Positions 10,200 through 20,951 of a DNA stretch of 64,000 nucleotides are shown here, piece by piece. The position numbers were made by a program, and so were the translations under genes. How positions within the stretch are numbered: position 1 is the first letter of the stretch; each line of letters starts with the position of its first letter. This stretch comes from Laburnicola sp. R22_1. Its lineage: Eukaryota; Ascomycota; Dothideomycetes; Pleosporales; Didymosphaeriaceae. The stretch lies in contig JACONQ010000006.1 of NCBI GenBank assembly GCA_014281115.1, positions 1,302,001 to 1,366,000 of the forward strand. Reading direction: 5' to 3'. The notes beneath the pieces were generated by a model. It was not told the DNA's origin. It was given only the letters and a program-made list of their open reading frames with translations, and ran no database searches.

Positions 10200-11405
10200 C
10201 TACTCATGAATGCGTACATCACGAAGCTTGCCCTCGACGTCGGCATCGATATCTTCCGATGCATGGTCATCTTCGGGATTCTCAGTGGGCTCGGCCTCTG
10301 GAAACCAGCTCGCAGGAAACACCCATATGGCATGTTTGGGTGGCAGCCAGCCAGGCGGAGGATCCTGCTGGGGGTTAAGCAATCGAGGATCGAATTCTGA
10401 GCAGATGACGGACTTGACACAGTTCAAATCCCCAACGGGATATACGAAAGAACTAGTCGCGCGTTCAACCAGCCAACGAGACATGAACCATCCCAGGCGC
10501 TCACGAGGTTGATGGAACAGGATCTGGCGACAAGCTTGAAGTAAACTGTCCGCCATTCCGCGGGCGTTCATCATCGACGAACGCATCCGCACTGGTATTG
10601 ATTGCCTAAAGGGATCCTCGACATCGACGCTCCATATACATTTGAAGAAACATGAAAGTACTTCGACTTGTGCAGGTGAAGGATTGTATGCCGTGACCTC
10701 GAAGAAAGTAACTGCAAAGACCAGGTAGCGACCGAACCGTTGAAGTATGGTTTGTGTGTCCGACCATTTATGAACGAATGGCTTTAGGAGAAATGACAAT
10801 GCAGGAAAAGGATCTTCATTGTCTCCGTTGTAGTCGCTAGGACGGTCGATATACAGGGGTGACTTCGCAATGATGCGCTTGTTGAGCTCAACGTATCCGT
10901 TGTTGCAGAACTCGATCAGCCAACATGCCCATACACACGGAGATTCCATTCGGTATCCATACAGCTCTCCATCAGAAGGGCACAGGTTCTCCTCGCTTAA
11001 TAGGGAGGTCAAAGGGATCGATGGATCTCGGGGTGAAACTTCAAGGTATTCGACCACCTCTCCGAAGACCCAGCAAAACAAAGGGGGGCAGGTGCCCTCG
11101 TCGTTCGCCGGGAGGGCAAGTTCGATTCTATTCTCGTACTCTTCCTGGACCATTTGGCACTTCTCTTCAAATTCCTCCGATGGAAGTCTACCCGACTTGC
11201 GAAGAGCCGCCAGCCACAGAATTTTAGCATATATGCTGATGAACGTAAGATAGATATCCTCGAAATATTCTGTGTGGAATTTGTGCCCATAAGACGCCTC
11301 TAAGTCTGCGAGTACACATCGCAGATAAAAGGAGTTATCGGTTAGGATCAATGTTCGCTGTAGAGAGCTGACCGAGTTGTCGGCCTGGAGATTGTCGGAA
11401 TCCAT
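10200..11405 (-). CDS. Unrecognised protein, 401 aa
   Basis: Single exon from the ATG at 11403-11405. I do not recognise a domain. The protein is acidic, rich in Trp, Phe and Cys, and appears largely helical (YLTFISIYAKILWLAALRKSG; LVFAVTFFEVTAYNPSP). The C-terminal 60 residues contain a Pro-rich turn (QQDPPPGWLPPKHAIWVFP) followed by an acidic tail. There is no signal peptide and no convincing transmembrane helix. Protein-like composition over the whole length and the lack of any competing long frame support it as a real gene. It is the last gene before the mobile-element block and shows no RIP-like decay, so the damage in that block has not spread into it. Confidence 0.65.
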   Translation of the reverse strand: MDSDNLQADNSVSSLQRTLILTDNSFYLRCVLADLEASYGHKFHTEYFEDIYLTFISIYAKILWLAALRKSGRLPSEEFEEKCQMVQEEYENRIELALPANDEGTCPPLFCWVFGEVVEYLEVSPRDPSIPLTSLLSEENLCPSDGELYGYRMESPCVWACWLIEFCNNGYVELNKRIIAKSPLYIDRPSDYNGDNEDPFPALSFLLKPFVHKWSDTQTILQRFGRYLVFAVTFFEVTAYNPSPAQVEVLSCFFKCIWSVDVEDPFRQSIPVRMRSSMMNARGMADSLLQACRQILFHQPRERLGWFMSRWLVERATSSFVYPVGDLNCVKSVICSEFDPRLLNPQQDPPPGWLPPKHAIWVFPASWFPEAEPTENPEDDHASEDIDADVEGKLRDVRIHE

Positions 11406-11869
11406 GGTTGTTCGTCCCGAAATTGGCAGGGCAAGCGCGGGTTGTATGTAGTTAATTCTTGCTGGGTATGTCTAGTTAAGAAGATCTTTGGGGGAGTTTA
11501 TATAGGCACAATGAGAGCCGAGACCGGGTCGGGCATTGAAGGATTGTATGCACACACCAAGCTGCAGGTGCCTCTGTGAGAACACAATGGTTATTCACTG
11601 AATCAAAACCTGCGTCTCACTCGACATTGAGCTTTAAGTTGACGGTAAGTTTAGTAGTCCCTTTTCCACGAGTTTGTTAACATCTTCCACGTTTTGGTAA
11701 AACTTGCTCAAGCAGTATTGCAAGACCTTTTAATCGTTTCCTGTTTAACAGTGGAACACGAACTCTCCCGCCATTGTGTCAATCATCATATCAAGTTTCG
11801 ATAACGGCTTCTTGACTCCTGTCTGTACATTTTTCCATTGATGAACACAGCTGTAGTTCGAAAATATAC
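11406..11869. other. Intergenic 464 bp up to the long-TIR element
   Basis: Upstream region of the 401-aa gene and left flank of the element. A TATA-like stretch (TTATATAGG, about 11499) lies about 90 bp upstream of the start on the minus side. No coding potential is seen. Confidence 0.4.
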
Positions 11870-11871
11870 TA

Positions 11872-12549
11872 ACGTCCATCCCTGTGTGGCGAGACGCCCG
11901 CCGTGACGAGACGCGGCAAATGCTTTCTAATACAACAAACCCAACAACAAGCCAGGAGCATAGCTATTCTTAGGATAGCGGCCTTAAACTAGAAAGTGCA
12001 TTCGCTCTTAATATCTTTTAAAAATGGCTTCTGTCTACTGTGTAATACAACAATTTGCTGTGAGCGTTAGGCGACCGCATCACTTTAGGAGGTTGTGAAC
12101 GCGCCAAAAGTTTATGCATCCTGCCAAAAACCTGTTAAGATACTAGCTAGTATATTATGATCCTATTCCGAGCGCGGCGACAGTGTTTAAAAGGCGATCG
12201 TGCTTCTGTGATAATTTAAAGTCTACTAGCTAGAATTGGCAAAATAAGGAGGATCTCTTGTTTAGCCTAAAACAGCTTAGCTGTAATTTATTGCTGCTGA
12301 CGCTTGCTTTCTAGGGCGACTTACGCTACTGTAGGCGGCACCACGCTTGCAGCTTGCTCTGAGCATGTGCGAACGCCTCTTGCGATATAGCTAAGCCACC
12401 CTAAAGCCAACCCTGCAACATAGTAAGATTAATGCCTTTTAATTGTCATTGGTTGTCAACTATGTACGGCAGTGCTAAGGTTTTTAATGGTCCTTTCTCT
12501 CCAGTTGCCAAAATACATCTTACTGCCACCAACCTAGGACTAGCCAAAG
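11872..12549 (+). repeat. Left terminal inverted repeat, outer 678 bp
   Basis: Reverse complement of 20272-20949 with scattered transitions. It carries a mirror copy of the start of the ATPase gene (ATG-like position near 12432 on the plus strand), interrupted at 12549 by the Copia insertion. Confidence 0.9.
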
Positions 12550-12701
12550 TGTAAGGGATAAGTAGGGTAGCAATTAGGAATGAGAGACTGAGTTGATTGT
12601 AACAAGCTGAACAGAGAAACTGCTTAAGTAGCAGAATCGTGATCAGCAACTAGTCTACATCAGGTTGGTGGTATCATGTGATATCGTACTCCACACTAAC
12701 A
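12550..12701 (-). repeat. 3' LTR, Copia A copy 1
   Basis: 152 bp; matches 17662-17813 with one transition. A polypurine tract lies immediately inside it at 12702-12712 when read on the minus strand. Confidence 0.92.
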
Positions 12702-12719
12702 CACCTCCCACAGCACAAA

Positions 12720-15700
12720 GGTAGCGGAGTGCTGTAAAGTATAACAAAGCAAAATGAGTGAACAGAGGGCCTCTAGGGCACCTCCCTAGGAAGAACTCTA
12801 TTAGGTAACGATAGATGTAACAAACTTATCCTCTAAACTAATAACTTGTTGGCAGATATTGGTTATTCCTAATTGCTACAAGAATCGCTCGTGCTTGCTA
12901 CTATCAGAGAGAGACTTTGTCAATCCATCAGCGGGCATATCAGCAGTTCCCATCCAGGTAACGTCAATGTTCCAGGCTTCAACTTGCTCGCGGATCCACA
13001 TCTGATGTACTTTGATATGTCTAAGCTTCGTGTTGAGCTTTTCTTTGTCCTTGTTGGCGATAGAGACTGTTTGCTAGTTATTACAGTACAACGTAGGTCG
13101 AACCTCTGGATTAAACCTAATAGCTTCAAAGGTGTTCATCCACCAGGATAACTCAGTGCCAGCAGTTGACAGGGCAAACAGTTCGGCCTTAGTAGTTGAT
13201 TTGGTAACAGATCTTATGATTTTTGCCTTCTAATTAATGACCATACCGTAGAGCTTAAACACATAGGCGAATGAGCTTTAAGCAGTATTAGGATCGTCAG
13301 CAAACGCGGCATTAGAGGCACTAAAGAACAACAACTCCTTAGCTTCCTTATTATCAATTTAACTGATTTAGTTGGCGTTCTTAGAGCGTGCTGTTGTTGT
13401 TGCTCTAATTGCCTAGAATCGGAAGTCGTATAAGTATTGCCACACAGACTTAACAGCAGCAAGATGCTTTTAGCTTGGATTATTTAGATGGCGGGCAAGT
13501 ATTGAGTGCGCTTTTGCCACGTCAGGCCGGGTGAAATATAAGATGAAGCCAAGGCATCCAACTAGGATCTGATATAGGCGGGTGCGCTCCGCGTTAGGTT
13601 CATCTGTACTTGGGGGGAGATAAGACTCGCGCAGAGGGACCTTAGGGTGTTGGCTGCCCTAAAGGAGATTGTGGTCGTGGCAGACTTTTGCGATGTAGGA
13701 GTCTTGGATTATCCAGACCTTGCCTTTCGCATAGTCTCTAATAATGCGTATCCCTAGGAACCAGCGTAGTTCTCCTAAGCTTCGTGTCTTATATTATTTT
13801 GTGAACTTGTGTTGAAACTATTGATGATATTGTTAATCGCCTTTGCGGAAAAGGACGACAATATTATCTACGTAATAGAATAGTATCAGCTTGCTATTAG
13901 TAAATAGGTAAGGGATACCCTTGACTTAAGTGAAGCCTATATTAACAAGGGTCTTCTTTAGGTGTTTGTGCCATAGCGCTGGGGCATTCTTAAGCCTATA
14001 CAGTGCTCGGCGTAGTCGCATCATATTGCCTAGTCTGTCTTGGAACCCATCTGGAGTCTAGACGTAACAGAGTCGGGCTAGGTACGCGTTGAGGAAAGCA
14101 TTCTTAACGTCGTACTAGTAGGCAAGGAGTCCAAAGGCGCACATAATAGCGATAAGGAAGCGGAGCGTTCGAGCCGCGAGGGTAGCTGCGTAGGTATCAT
14201 CCCAAGTCGTCTGCAAATCTCCTCTTACGACTAGTCGAGCTTTGTAGCTAGTCAAGTAGCTATCGGCATCAAACTTGTACGTGAAAACCCACATTAGCGG
14301 CAGGGTCTTAGCATCTAGGTGCTCCTTTACATCATCTTTCACCTTCTTAAATACACCTTTGTAAAGCTGCTCCTTAATCTCCTTGTCTGCAGCAGCGAAC
14401 CACTTATCAGCATCAGGGCGGGATTTGACCTCAGCCTAGTTCTTTGGTGGCGGCGGCAGTTGATTATAGTGAACCTTCAACTCTTTATTTGGGGACAGTT
14501 GCACGATTGCCGTAGCAAACGTTTGCTAGTACAGAGAAGCGTGCGTACTGAAATGGTCCCTAGGCGTATTGTCTCCTCTACCACCTCCCTAACAACGGGA
14601 CCCTAGAACGATATTGTCTGCAGCAATATTAGGGTTTGTCCGTCTTAGAGCGTTATTCTAATAGCGGTTTGGCGCAGTATCTCTAGAAGCAATCTTTCTC
14701 CAGCCTTTTAGTTAAGAATAATTATAAGTGCTAGGTACTAGTGTCTCTTAGGGTGTGAGTAATCCTTTATAGGCCTCCTGTTAAATCTGCTCTTTAGCAT
14801 TATCTGGCCCAGTAGCCTCTTCTTCTTAATCCTTAACATTATCCTCAACTGTATGTTGACGATGTGTTATATCACGATGGATCTGCTCAATAACGGGATC
14901 TTCCTCCTTGTTCGATGAATCGATATCAAGGACTCTGACTACGCGTCGTATCTCCTCTGTTATAGGCTCAAGTTGTAGAGCCGAGTAGTGTTGGTCTCGT
15001 ACGAAGACAATATTACGTGTTCGAACAACACTATCAGCCCCAGGAACCTATACACGGAAGATATTCGTTCCTTTGTATCCAACTAGCCATCCAGTAATTG
15101 ACCTTGACTCGAGCTTATCACCTTTGGCCACCTTAGTATTACAGAATAGGGCTTTGGCACTAATAACATCTATGTGTGCAAGAGACGGCTTTACCTTACG
15201 TATATATTCGTAGGGCGTCTTCTAGTTAAGAACCTCTATTGGCAATCAATTAAGGATGTAAATAGCTGTTAGGCATAACTTATTAGCTAGTTCCTTAGGC
15301 AAATTTGCTTTAATCCGCAAAGCTCTTGCCGCAGTGATAATAAGGTTACTAGCCTTCTTAGGCAGGCCAGTTATCTCTTTTGCACTAATAGCACGTTGCT
15401 TAGCTGTGATACCCAGGTCTTAAAAGACCTCCTAGAGATCAGCATAACCCTTTTTGTTGTTATAGCGAACATATATAACAATCGCGTCAAACTAGGTCTG
15501 TATAAGCGCTAGTATCTGTTAAACTAAGCGCGTTAGAGTCTCCTTCTTCTTATCACGAAGAGTCTTCCCTAAATGGTATCTACTATGTTGACACACAGCG
15601 TGTAAGAGCCACTTATCCCTATTATAGTAAGCTTTACCTATCTTCCTGAGTTGTATAAGGTTAATGCTAATACGTTCAAAGGGGCGTGTTGCAGGCTCGC

Positions 15701-17640
15701 GTTAAGGGCGTTGACTAATAATTTTAGAAAGCTTAGAGTTGATGCACTTTTCACATTCCCTCTATTGCGGGGCTTAGGGGCCAGTGATGAGCCTAATACT
15801 ATCCACTACCTGCTCTAGGTGTTTAACCGCGCGTTGTCCTGTATAAGCTAGCATCTAATAAGCTTCTATAGGGGTGACTTATAGAGGCTTGCGCTCTATA
15901 TGGCTTGGCTTAGCTAACTTCAACTAAATCGCGAATGTGTACAACTCTAATGCGTTCGGACGTATTGCCTTGTTAGAGTCCATAACCTAATAGCCACCCT
16001 GCTTATTAAGTGTGCAGAATATGTCTATTAAAGCGCTCCTTAGATAGAGACAGCTACGTCCTAAGTCAAACTTAATACTAACTAATTGACAGCGTGAGAG
16101 TGACACTACTAATATAAAGAATGTAGGAATAAGTGCTACCTATATTATAGTCACTTAACGTTCGCTAGTTAGAGTATTAACAAATAGCTTAACATTTCCC
16201 CACTTATGTATCTGCAGGGCTTGTGTGCTGGCTAGTAGGATATTATCTAGGTGTCTATCTTAGATCTTCTCCTAAGTCTTTGGCCAATGGTTTGTGACAT
16301 ATAGATTGGAGCCAGGATCTAGTATCCACTTATTAATTAATGGCGGTAGAGGCTGTTGAATAGCAGCTATACTAAGTAAAGTAACAACCTAAGCTGCGTT
16401 CTAGCTGCCTTGCTAGTGCATAACTGCTCCTATTAAGTTTTAAGCATTTGATAGAGGGTGACCAGTGTCTATTAAGAAATTATTCTTATTGGCAGCAGCT
16501 GCCTTTTCACTAGCTTTCTTCTTAGCTCTAAACAGAGCTGCGCTTAAAGGGTTGCCTTTGCCTAGTTTCCTAACTCTGTTAAACTTGGCTAAGACAACTA
16601 GGTTGGGCCTCCATCCAGCGGGTTAGAGAGAAGGCACTACATAGGAGCACTGTTTAAATAGGTGCTATTTTTCATAAATGCACGTGACTATACGTTTCTA
16701 GGTATTGCTATTAGTGTTTAGACTAGGGCGTCCTAAAACAGCGTATGTTCTAAGTGCTGACGCTATAGGGTTTAAGGTGCGTTGGAACCGTTAATAGTTC
16801 TCTACTAGTGCAACAGGATCCATATATAGGGTTCCGTTTATCTTAGCTCGCGTAATCTCCTAAATTTTGTGCGTGACAAAGGACTTATTAATTCCCCTAA
16901 TTGCTTAAAGAAAGTCCTGCTGTGCCTAATAGTCCTAGACTTTAGGTAGTTTTAGTTTAATTATGTTGCGAAGGATAGTGATGTAGCTCTTATACTAAGC
17001 ATCCATCTTCTGTTATTACGGAACCTTCTTAATCTTGTTGTACTGCTCAAGCAACTTATACTTGCGTTCTACTACTAATATACAGAATATCTTCTTAAGT
17101 TGTATGAGTTGTTTATAGGGTGTTTTAGCATCCTTAATAATTAGAATATGCCTGCTGGCGATTGTCCTTACAATCTCCTATGTTAGGTTGTTAAGAGCGT
17201 TCTCCTTCTTCTACTAGACTGCTAGCTTTGTTGCGTAGAACCTATGCTAGAAGGTGTAGTCCTCTTGTTTAGATTTCGTAAGTTTGTCTAGTTTAATATT
17301 ATTGTCGCCCTAGATAATACTTAAAGCTTTGTTGGGTGTGTTGTCCTTTTTAAATAAGCGTAGTAGTCGCTCCTTAGGTTTCTTATTGTAGATTTTCTTA
17401 ACAGTATCTACTGTTAAATCTGGGTTACAATAGTCCTAGATCTTATATGCCTTAGCGGTCCTCTTTTGCAAAAAGATCTACTTTAACTAATCGCTTGGCT
17501 TATTAAGGATAATTGTCTCCTTAATAATTAGCTTGTCCTCTTTATTGCTTATTGTAGCAAACTAGAGCTTGTTGAGTTAATCTCTATTATGAAAAGCGCG
17601 TGTGTAGTAAGTAGGTAGAGTGTGAACTGTAGTCAAATTA
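12720..17640 (-). pseudogene. Copia A gag-pol, copy 1, RIP-inactivated
   Basis: Recognisable fragments run right to left. They are gag and protease around 16300-17600, integrase about 14950-16250, reverse transcriptase about 13550-14450 (LPLMWVFTYKFDAD, KARLVVRGDLQTTWDDTYAATLAA), and RNase H about 12890-13330 (QTVSIANKDKEKLNTKLRH, ADGLTK). Dozens of in-frame TAG/TAA codons interrupt the frame and no open stretch exceeds about 100 codons. Most of these stop codons occupy the same codons as in the copy at 42928-48187. The pattern fits RIP. The element cannot encode its own proteins. Confidence 0.85.
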
Positions 17641-17647
17641 AGCGTAG

Positions 17648-17661
17648 GCCGGGCTTATAAC
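17648..17661 (-). other. Primer-binding site, initiator tRNA-Met anticodon-arm type (mutated)
   Basis: Directly inside the 5' LTR the minus strand reads GTTATAAGCCCGG. This is complementary, apart from one G-to-A change, to the anticodon-stem segment GGGCUCAUAAC of eukaryotic initiator tRNA-Met. Priming by a half-tRNA from this region is known for Copia-type elements. The unmutated version, GTTATGAGCCCGG, is present in the other Copia family at 25567. Confidence 0.65.
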
Positions 17662-17813
17662 TGTAAGGGATAAGTAGGGTAGCAATTAGGAATAAGAGAC
17701 TGAGTTGATTGTAACAAGCTGAACAGAGAAACTGCTTAAGTAGCAGAATCGTGATCAGCAACTAGTCTACATCAGGTTGGTGGTATCATGTGATATCGTA
17801 CTCCACACTAACA
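17662..17813 (-). repeat. 5' LTR, Copia A copy 1
   Basis: 152-bp partner of 12550-12701, followed by the duplicated CAAAG. Confidence 0.92.
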
Positions 17814-17818
17814 CAAAG

Positions 17819-17999
17819 CTATACACACAACACTAAACACCTATAGCAGGCAAGGCCGCGAAACTGTTAGCGCATGGCACTATATCGCCTTTCAACCACA
17901 CTACAACCGACGTAAGTTTTAACACCTCTGCGCAAGCAGGGCTCGAAGCCTGGATCTATTAGCACTACTATTAGAAAGGCTTCTAATACAATGGAACGT
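17819..17999 (+). repeat. Left terminal inverted repeat, inner 181 bp
   Basis: Continues the left repeat after the Copia insertion and its duplicated target. It is the reverse complement of 20091-20271. Similarity stops abruptly after GGAACGT at 17999, mirrored at 20091. Confidence 0.88.
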
Positions 18000-18098
18000 G
18001 CATTTTCCTATGTAATCACTTGAAGTAAATATGTTACATGTCGCGCTAACTAAACGCAGCTAGGGACGTCTGACCAGGCTGTTGCGTAGACGATCGTC

Positions 18099-20389
18099 CT
18101 AGACTGCTAGCACAGACTGCCCACCATCGCTCGTAATCCTCTTCCTAATGCTGACCTTGATCATTCTGCTTGTGCCCGTGATCAAGTTCCCACCCTTATC
18201 ACGACCAAGCACTGCATTCGGCGAGTATATGATCGCCGTCCCCGTCGTTAAGCTCTCAATTCTCTGCATAAGACTATCGCGGTTCTTAGCTGTAATAGGA
18301 ATGTGACGTTTAATAGCCAAGAACCATTCTAGACTAGAGAAGCGGTGGATAACTGTGATAGAGCAAAGAGCGATAAGATCAGTCAAAAGGGTGGGTTCTT
18401 GTGTTGAAATGACAACGCGGGCGCCGTTGTGCCGCTAGAGGCGGATTGTCTGGAGAAGCGTTTCGTTCAGAGACTTCGCTCCTGGTACGTTGAGCATATA
18501 CTAGGCAGAGTTAATACAAGAAGCAGACTTTAAGACGAGTTAGGGCTCAATACCTTATGCGCCTCATCTAATATAATTATCTTGCTGGTGCCTTTCAACT
18601 GCAAGTACTGCTAAAGCCCGATCCTAAAGAGGATACACGCCGTATTAGCATCAACAAAAGGGCAAGACATATCCATAATTGTAATCTCGCCAGGCCGAAA
18701 TTGCGGCTCAAGGCAGCTGTCATCCATGTCCAGGAATAATTCAAGTAAGTTCAAACGCATTCGTAGCATATTGGTCTGCGTAGGATTGAATTCCTGCCTT
18801 TTCAGGTGCAGCTTGAACGCTCTGTAGTCGAACAGTCCACCTGCTGTTGATATCTCACAAAGTATCTGCGTAACTTGCGCTATGTAGAGAGGTGTTTTGC
18901 CTAATTCGTTAACATTCATTAATGTAAGCATTGTATTAATGTTGAGGTTCCGAGGCTTTAATTTGAATGGCGTGACCGAAACGTTGGGAAGCTGAAGGTA
19001 AAGCTTTGATACCCGCACGTAGTTCGACGGAGAAACCAAGACATGCACTTTCTTGACATGGGCTCCACTAGGTAATCTGGGATTGGGGGAAGCCAAGAAC
19101 GTGGCTTCACTAACGCTGAATCCGATGCTGTCACCGCTAAATTAACCATAGCTAAACACGAGCGCAGAAAGGGGATTTTGGAGCTTTCCAAGAAGTTTAG
19201 AGGGGACTAGGGAATTCTCAAGGATGCAGGACGTTGTATGAGACTTGCCGCTTCCCTGGACTCCGCAAAGGAACATAGAGAATAGAACGTTGGTGTTTAG
19301 AAAAAGCTTAGACTTGGTGTCTCTAGCTTTATTGTGCAATCCAATGAGCCCGTATTGTGGAAGAAGATGTTGAGTACTATCGGAGATGATGTTTGCGTCC
19401 ATTAAAGGCGCCTGTTGAATTTAGGCCATCTTTTTGCTAATCTAGCTGTCTTTAGTGTTGTTGTCTCTGCTGTTGTTCGATAGAAGAAGGTCCATATTAT
19501 CCAAGTCGCCATTTACAGATGCTACGTTGTCTTCGCTGAGAGATTCGCTACATTAAGCTGTAGGCGCCAGATAGAGGACATTACTAACAGAATCATGGTC
19601 CTTATTGTTAGGAGTTAAGATCTCGTCCTCACTCGCCAAAGAATATACAGCAGTAATGAATTAGGCGCTGCGCAAGGTGCCTAGGAAGGTCGGCTTAGAC
19701 TTTGCCGCGTTAATATTGATTGCCCTTGTAGTTGGTTGCGAGCGCACAACCTGCCTGGCTTCGTCCGCGTTCTCGCTTGTATGAACGTTATTCTTATCCG
19801 TCTTAACTAGGCTGTACTTATGGTTAGGGTAAAGAAGCCTACTTGATGTTAGTAAAAGTGTGATTGCGCGCAATGTATTACATTTAATGTAAAGATCAGC
19901 AAGTCTTTGCCATAAAAAAACGTGCAGGCGCGACTGGCATCCACGAGCAGGGAGAACTTGCTGCGACGTTCTGCCAAATGATAAAGACTTGTTAGACAGG
20001 CTTACGTTTGAATAGCTTAGCGGATCTTTGTTCTCGAATGCACTGTGTTGAGGGCAAACAAGTATTCCCTTAGTCCTGTCAAGCTCTTGTACGTTCCATC
20101 GTATTAGAAGCCTTTCTAATAGTAGTGCTAATGGATCCAGGCTTCGAGCCCTGCTTGCGCAGAGGTGTTGAAACTTGCGTCGGTTGTAGTGTGGTTGAAA
20201 GGCGATGCAGTGCCATGCGCCAACGGTTTCGCGGCCTTGCCTACTATAGGTGTTTAGTGTTGTGTGTATAGCTTTGGCTAGTCCTAGGTTGGTGGTAGTA
20301 AGATGTATTTTGGCAACTGGAGAGAAAGGACCATTAAAAATCTTAGCACTGCCGTACATAGTTGACGACCAATAACAATTAAAAGGCAT
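18099..20389 (-). pseudogene. HerA/FtsK-like P-loop ATPase gene of the long-TIR element, RIP-inactivated
   Basis: One minus-strand frame runs from an ATG at 20387-20389, inside the right TIR, through an N-terminal region of about 240 codons without known domain. It continues in the same frame, broken only by stop codons, into an ATPase domain. Walker A is GVQGSGKSHT (about 19235-19264). Walker B is KIIILDEAHKVLS (about 18550-18586). A downstream VVISTQEPT followed by LIALCSITVIHRFSS (about 18340-18400) resembles the sensor/Gln segment of HerA-FtsK ATPases. The frame shifts once between Walker B and that motif, at about 18500-18545. Most stops are TAA or TAG, which CAA, CAG or TGG would give by RIP. 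Full length would be about 760 residues. I recall similar hypothetical ATPases in many Pezizomycotina, but no experimental function. The first about 100 codons lie in the TIR and so also exist, mirrored, in the left arm. Confidence 0.75.
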
Positions 20390-20949
20390 TAATCTTACTA
20401 TGTTGCAGGGTTGGCTTTAGGGTGGCTTAGCTGTGTCGTAAGAGGCGTTCGCACATGCTCAGAGCAAGCTGTAAGCGCGGTGCCGCCTACAGTAGCGTAA
20501 GTCGCCCTAGAAAGCAAGCGTTAGCAGCAATAAATTACAGCTAAGCTGTTTTAGGCTAAATAAGAGATCCTCCTTATTTTGTCAATTCTAGCTAGTAGAC
20601 TTTAAATTATCACAGAAGCACGATCGCCTTTTAAACACCATCGCCGCGCTCGGAATAGGATCATAATATACTAGCTAGTATCTTGACAGGTTTCTAGCAG
20701 GATGCATAAACTTTTGGCGCGTTCACAACCTCCTAAAGTAACGCGGTTGCCTAACGCTCACAGCAAATTGTTGTATTACACAGTAGACAGAAGCCATTTT
20801 TAAAAGATATTAAGAGCGAATGCACTTTGCAGTTTAAGGCCGCTATCCTAAGAATAGCTATGCTCCTGGCTTGTTGTTGGGTTTGTTGTATTAGAAAGCA
20901 TTTGCCGCGTCTTGTCACGGCGGGCGTCTCGCCACACAGGGATGGACGT
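20091..20949 (-). repeat. Right terminal inverted repeat, 859 bp
   Basis: Intact arm of the element. It contains the first about 100 codons of the ATPase gene (20389 leftwards) and about 560 bp of probable promoter/leader outside them (20390-20949). Confidence 0.92.
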
Positions 20950-20951
20950 TA

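Larger units (their letters stand above)
12550..17813 (-). mobile_element. Ty1/Copia LTR retrotransposon, family A, copy 1 (5264 bp)
   Basis: LTRs of 152 bp at 12550-12701 and 17662-17813 differ at a single position (a G/A transition), begin TG and end CA on both strands, and are flanked by the 5-bp duplication CAAAG (12545-12549 and 17814-17818). The minus strand is coding: the 5' LTR is on the right, the primer-binding site abuts it at about 17648-17661 and a purine tract (GGGAGG) abuts the left LTR. Domain order along the minus strand is gag, protease (ILDPGS-like, about 16320), integrase, reverse transcriptase (14115-14342, KTLPLMWVFTYKF) and RNase H (about 12900-13200), the order of Copia. 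Coding is destroyed by many stops, mostly TAG and TAA. It sits inside the left TIR of the long-TIR element, so it is the younger insertion. Confidence 0.93.
11872..20949 (-). mobile_element. Long-TIR DNA element (3.8 kb after removing a nested Copia), carries an ATPase gene, no visible transposase
   Basis: Two inverted repeats bound the element. The right one is 20091-20949 (859 bp). The left one is split by a retrotransposon into 11872-12549 (678 bp) and 17819-17999 (181 bp), which also sums to 859 bp. Outer ends read ACGTCCATCCCTGTGTGG inward and are flanked by TA on both sides (11870-11871 and 20950-20951), fitting a TA target duplication. Between the repeats are 2091 bp holding the rest of one gene, an ATPase pseudogene on the minus strand. 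Most differences between the arms are C/T or G/A, as RIP would give. No DDE, tyrosine or rolling-circle transposase is visible. It could be a non-autonomous element that captured an ATPase gene, or the ATPase could belong to its own machinery. TIR boundaries are directly seen; the TA duplication is only 2 bp and therefore weak. Confidence 0.8.

Noticed and set aside
11872..20949. CRISPR-like or Starship-type cargo element
   Set aside because: No spaced short repeats and no tyrosine recombinase (DUF3435) gene; size is far too small for a Starship.
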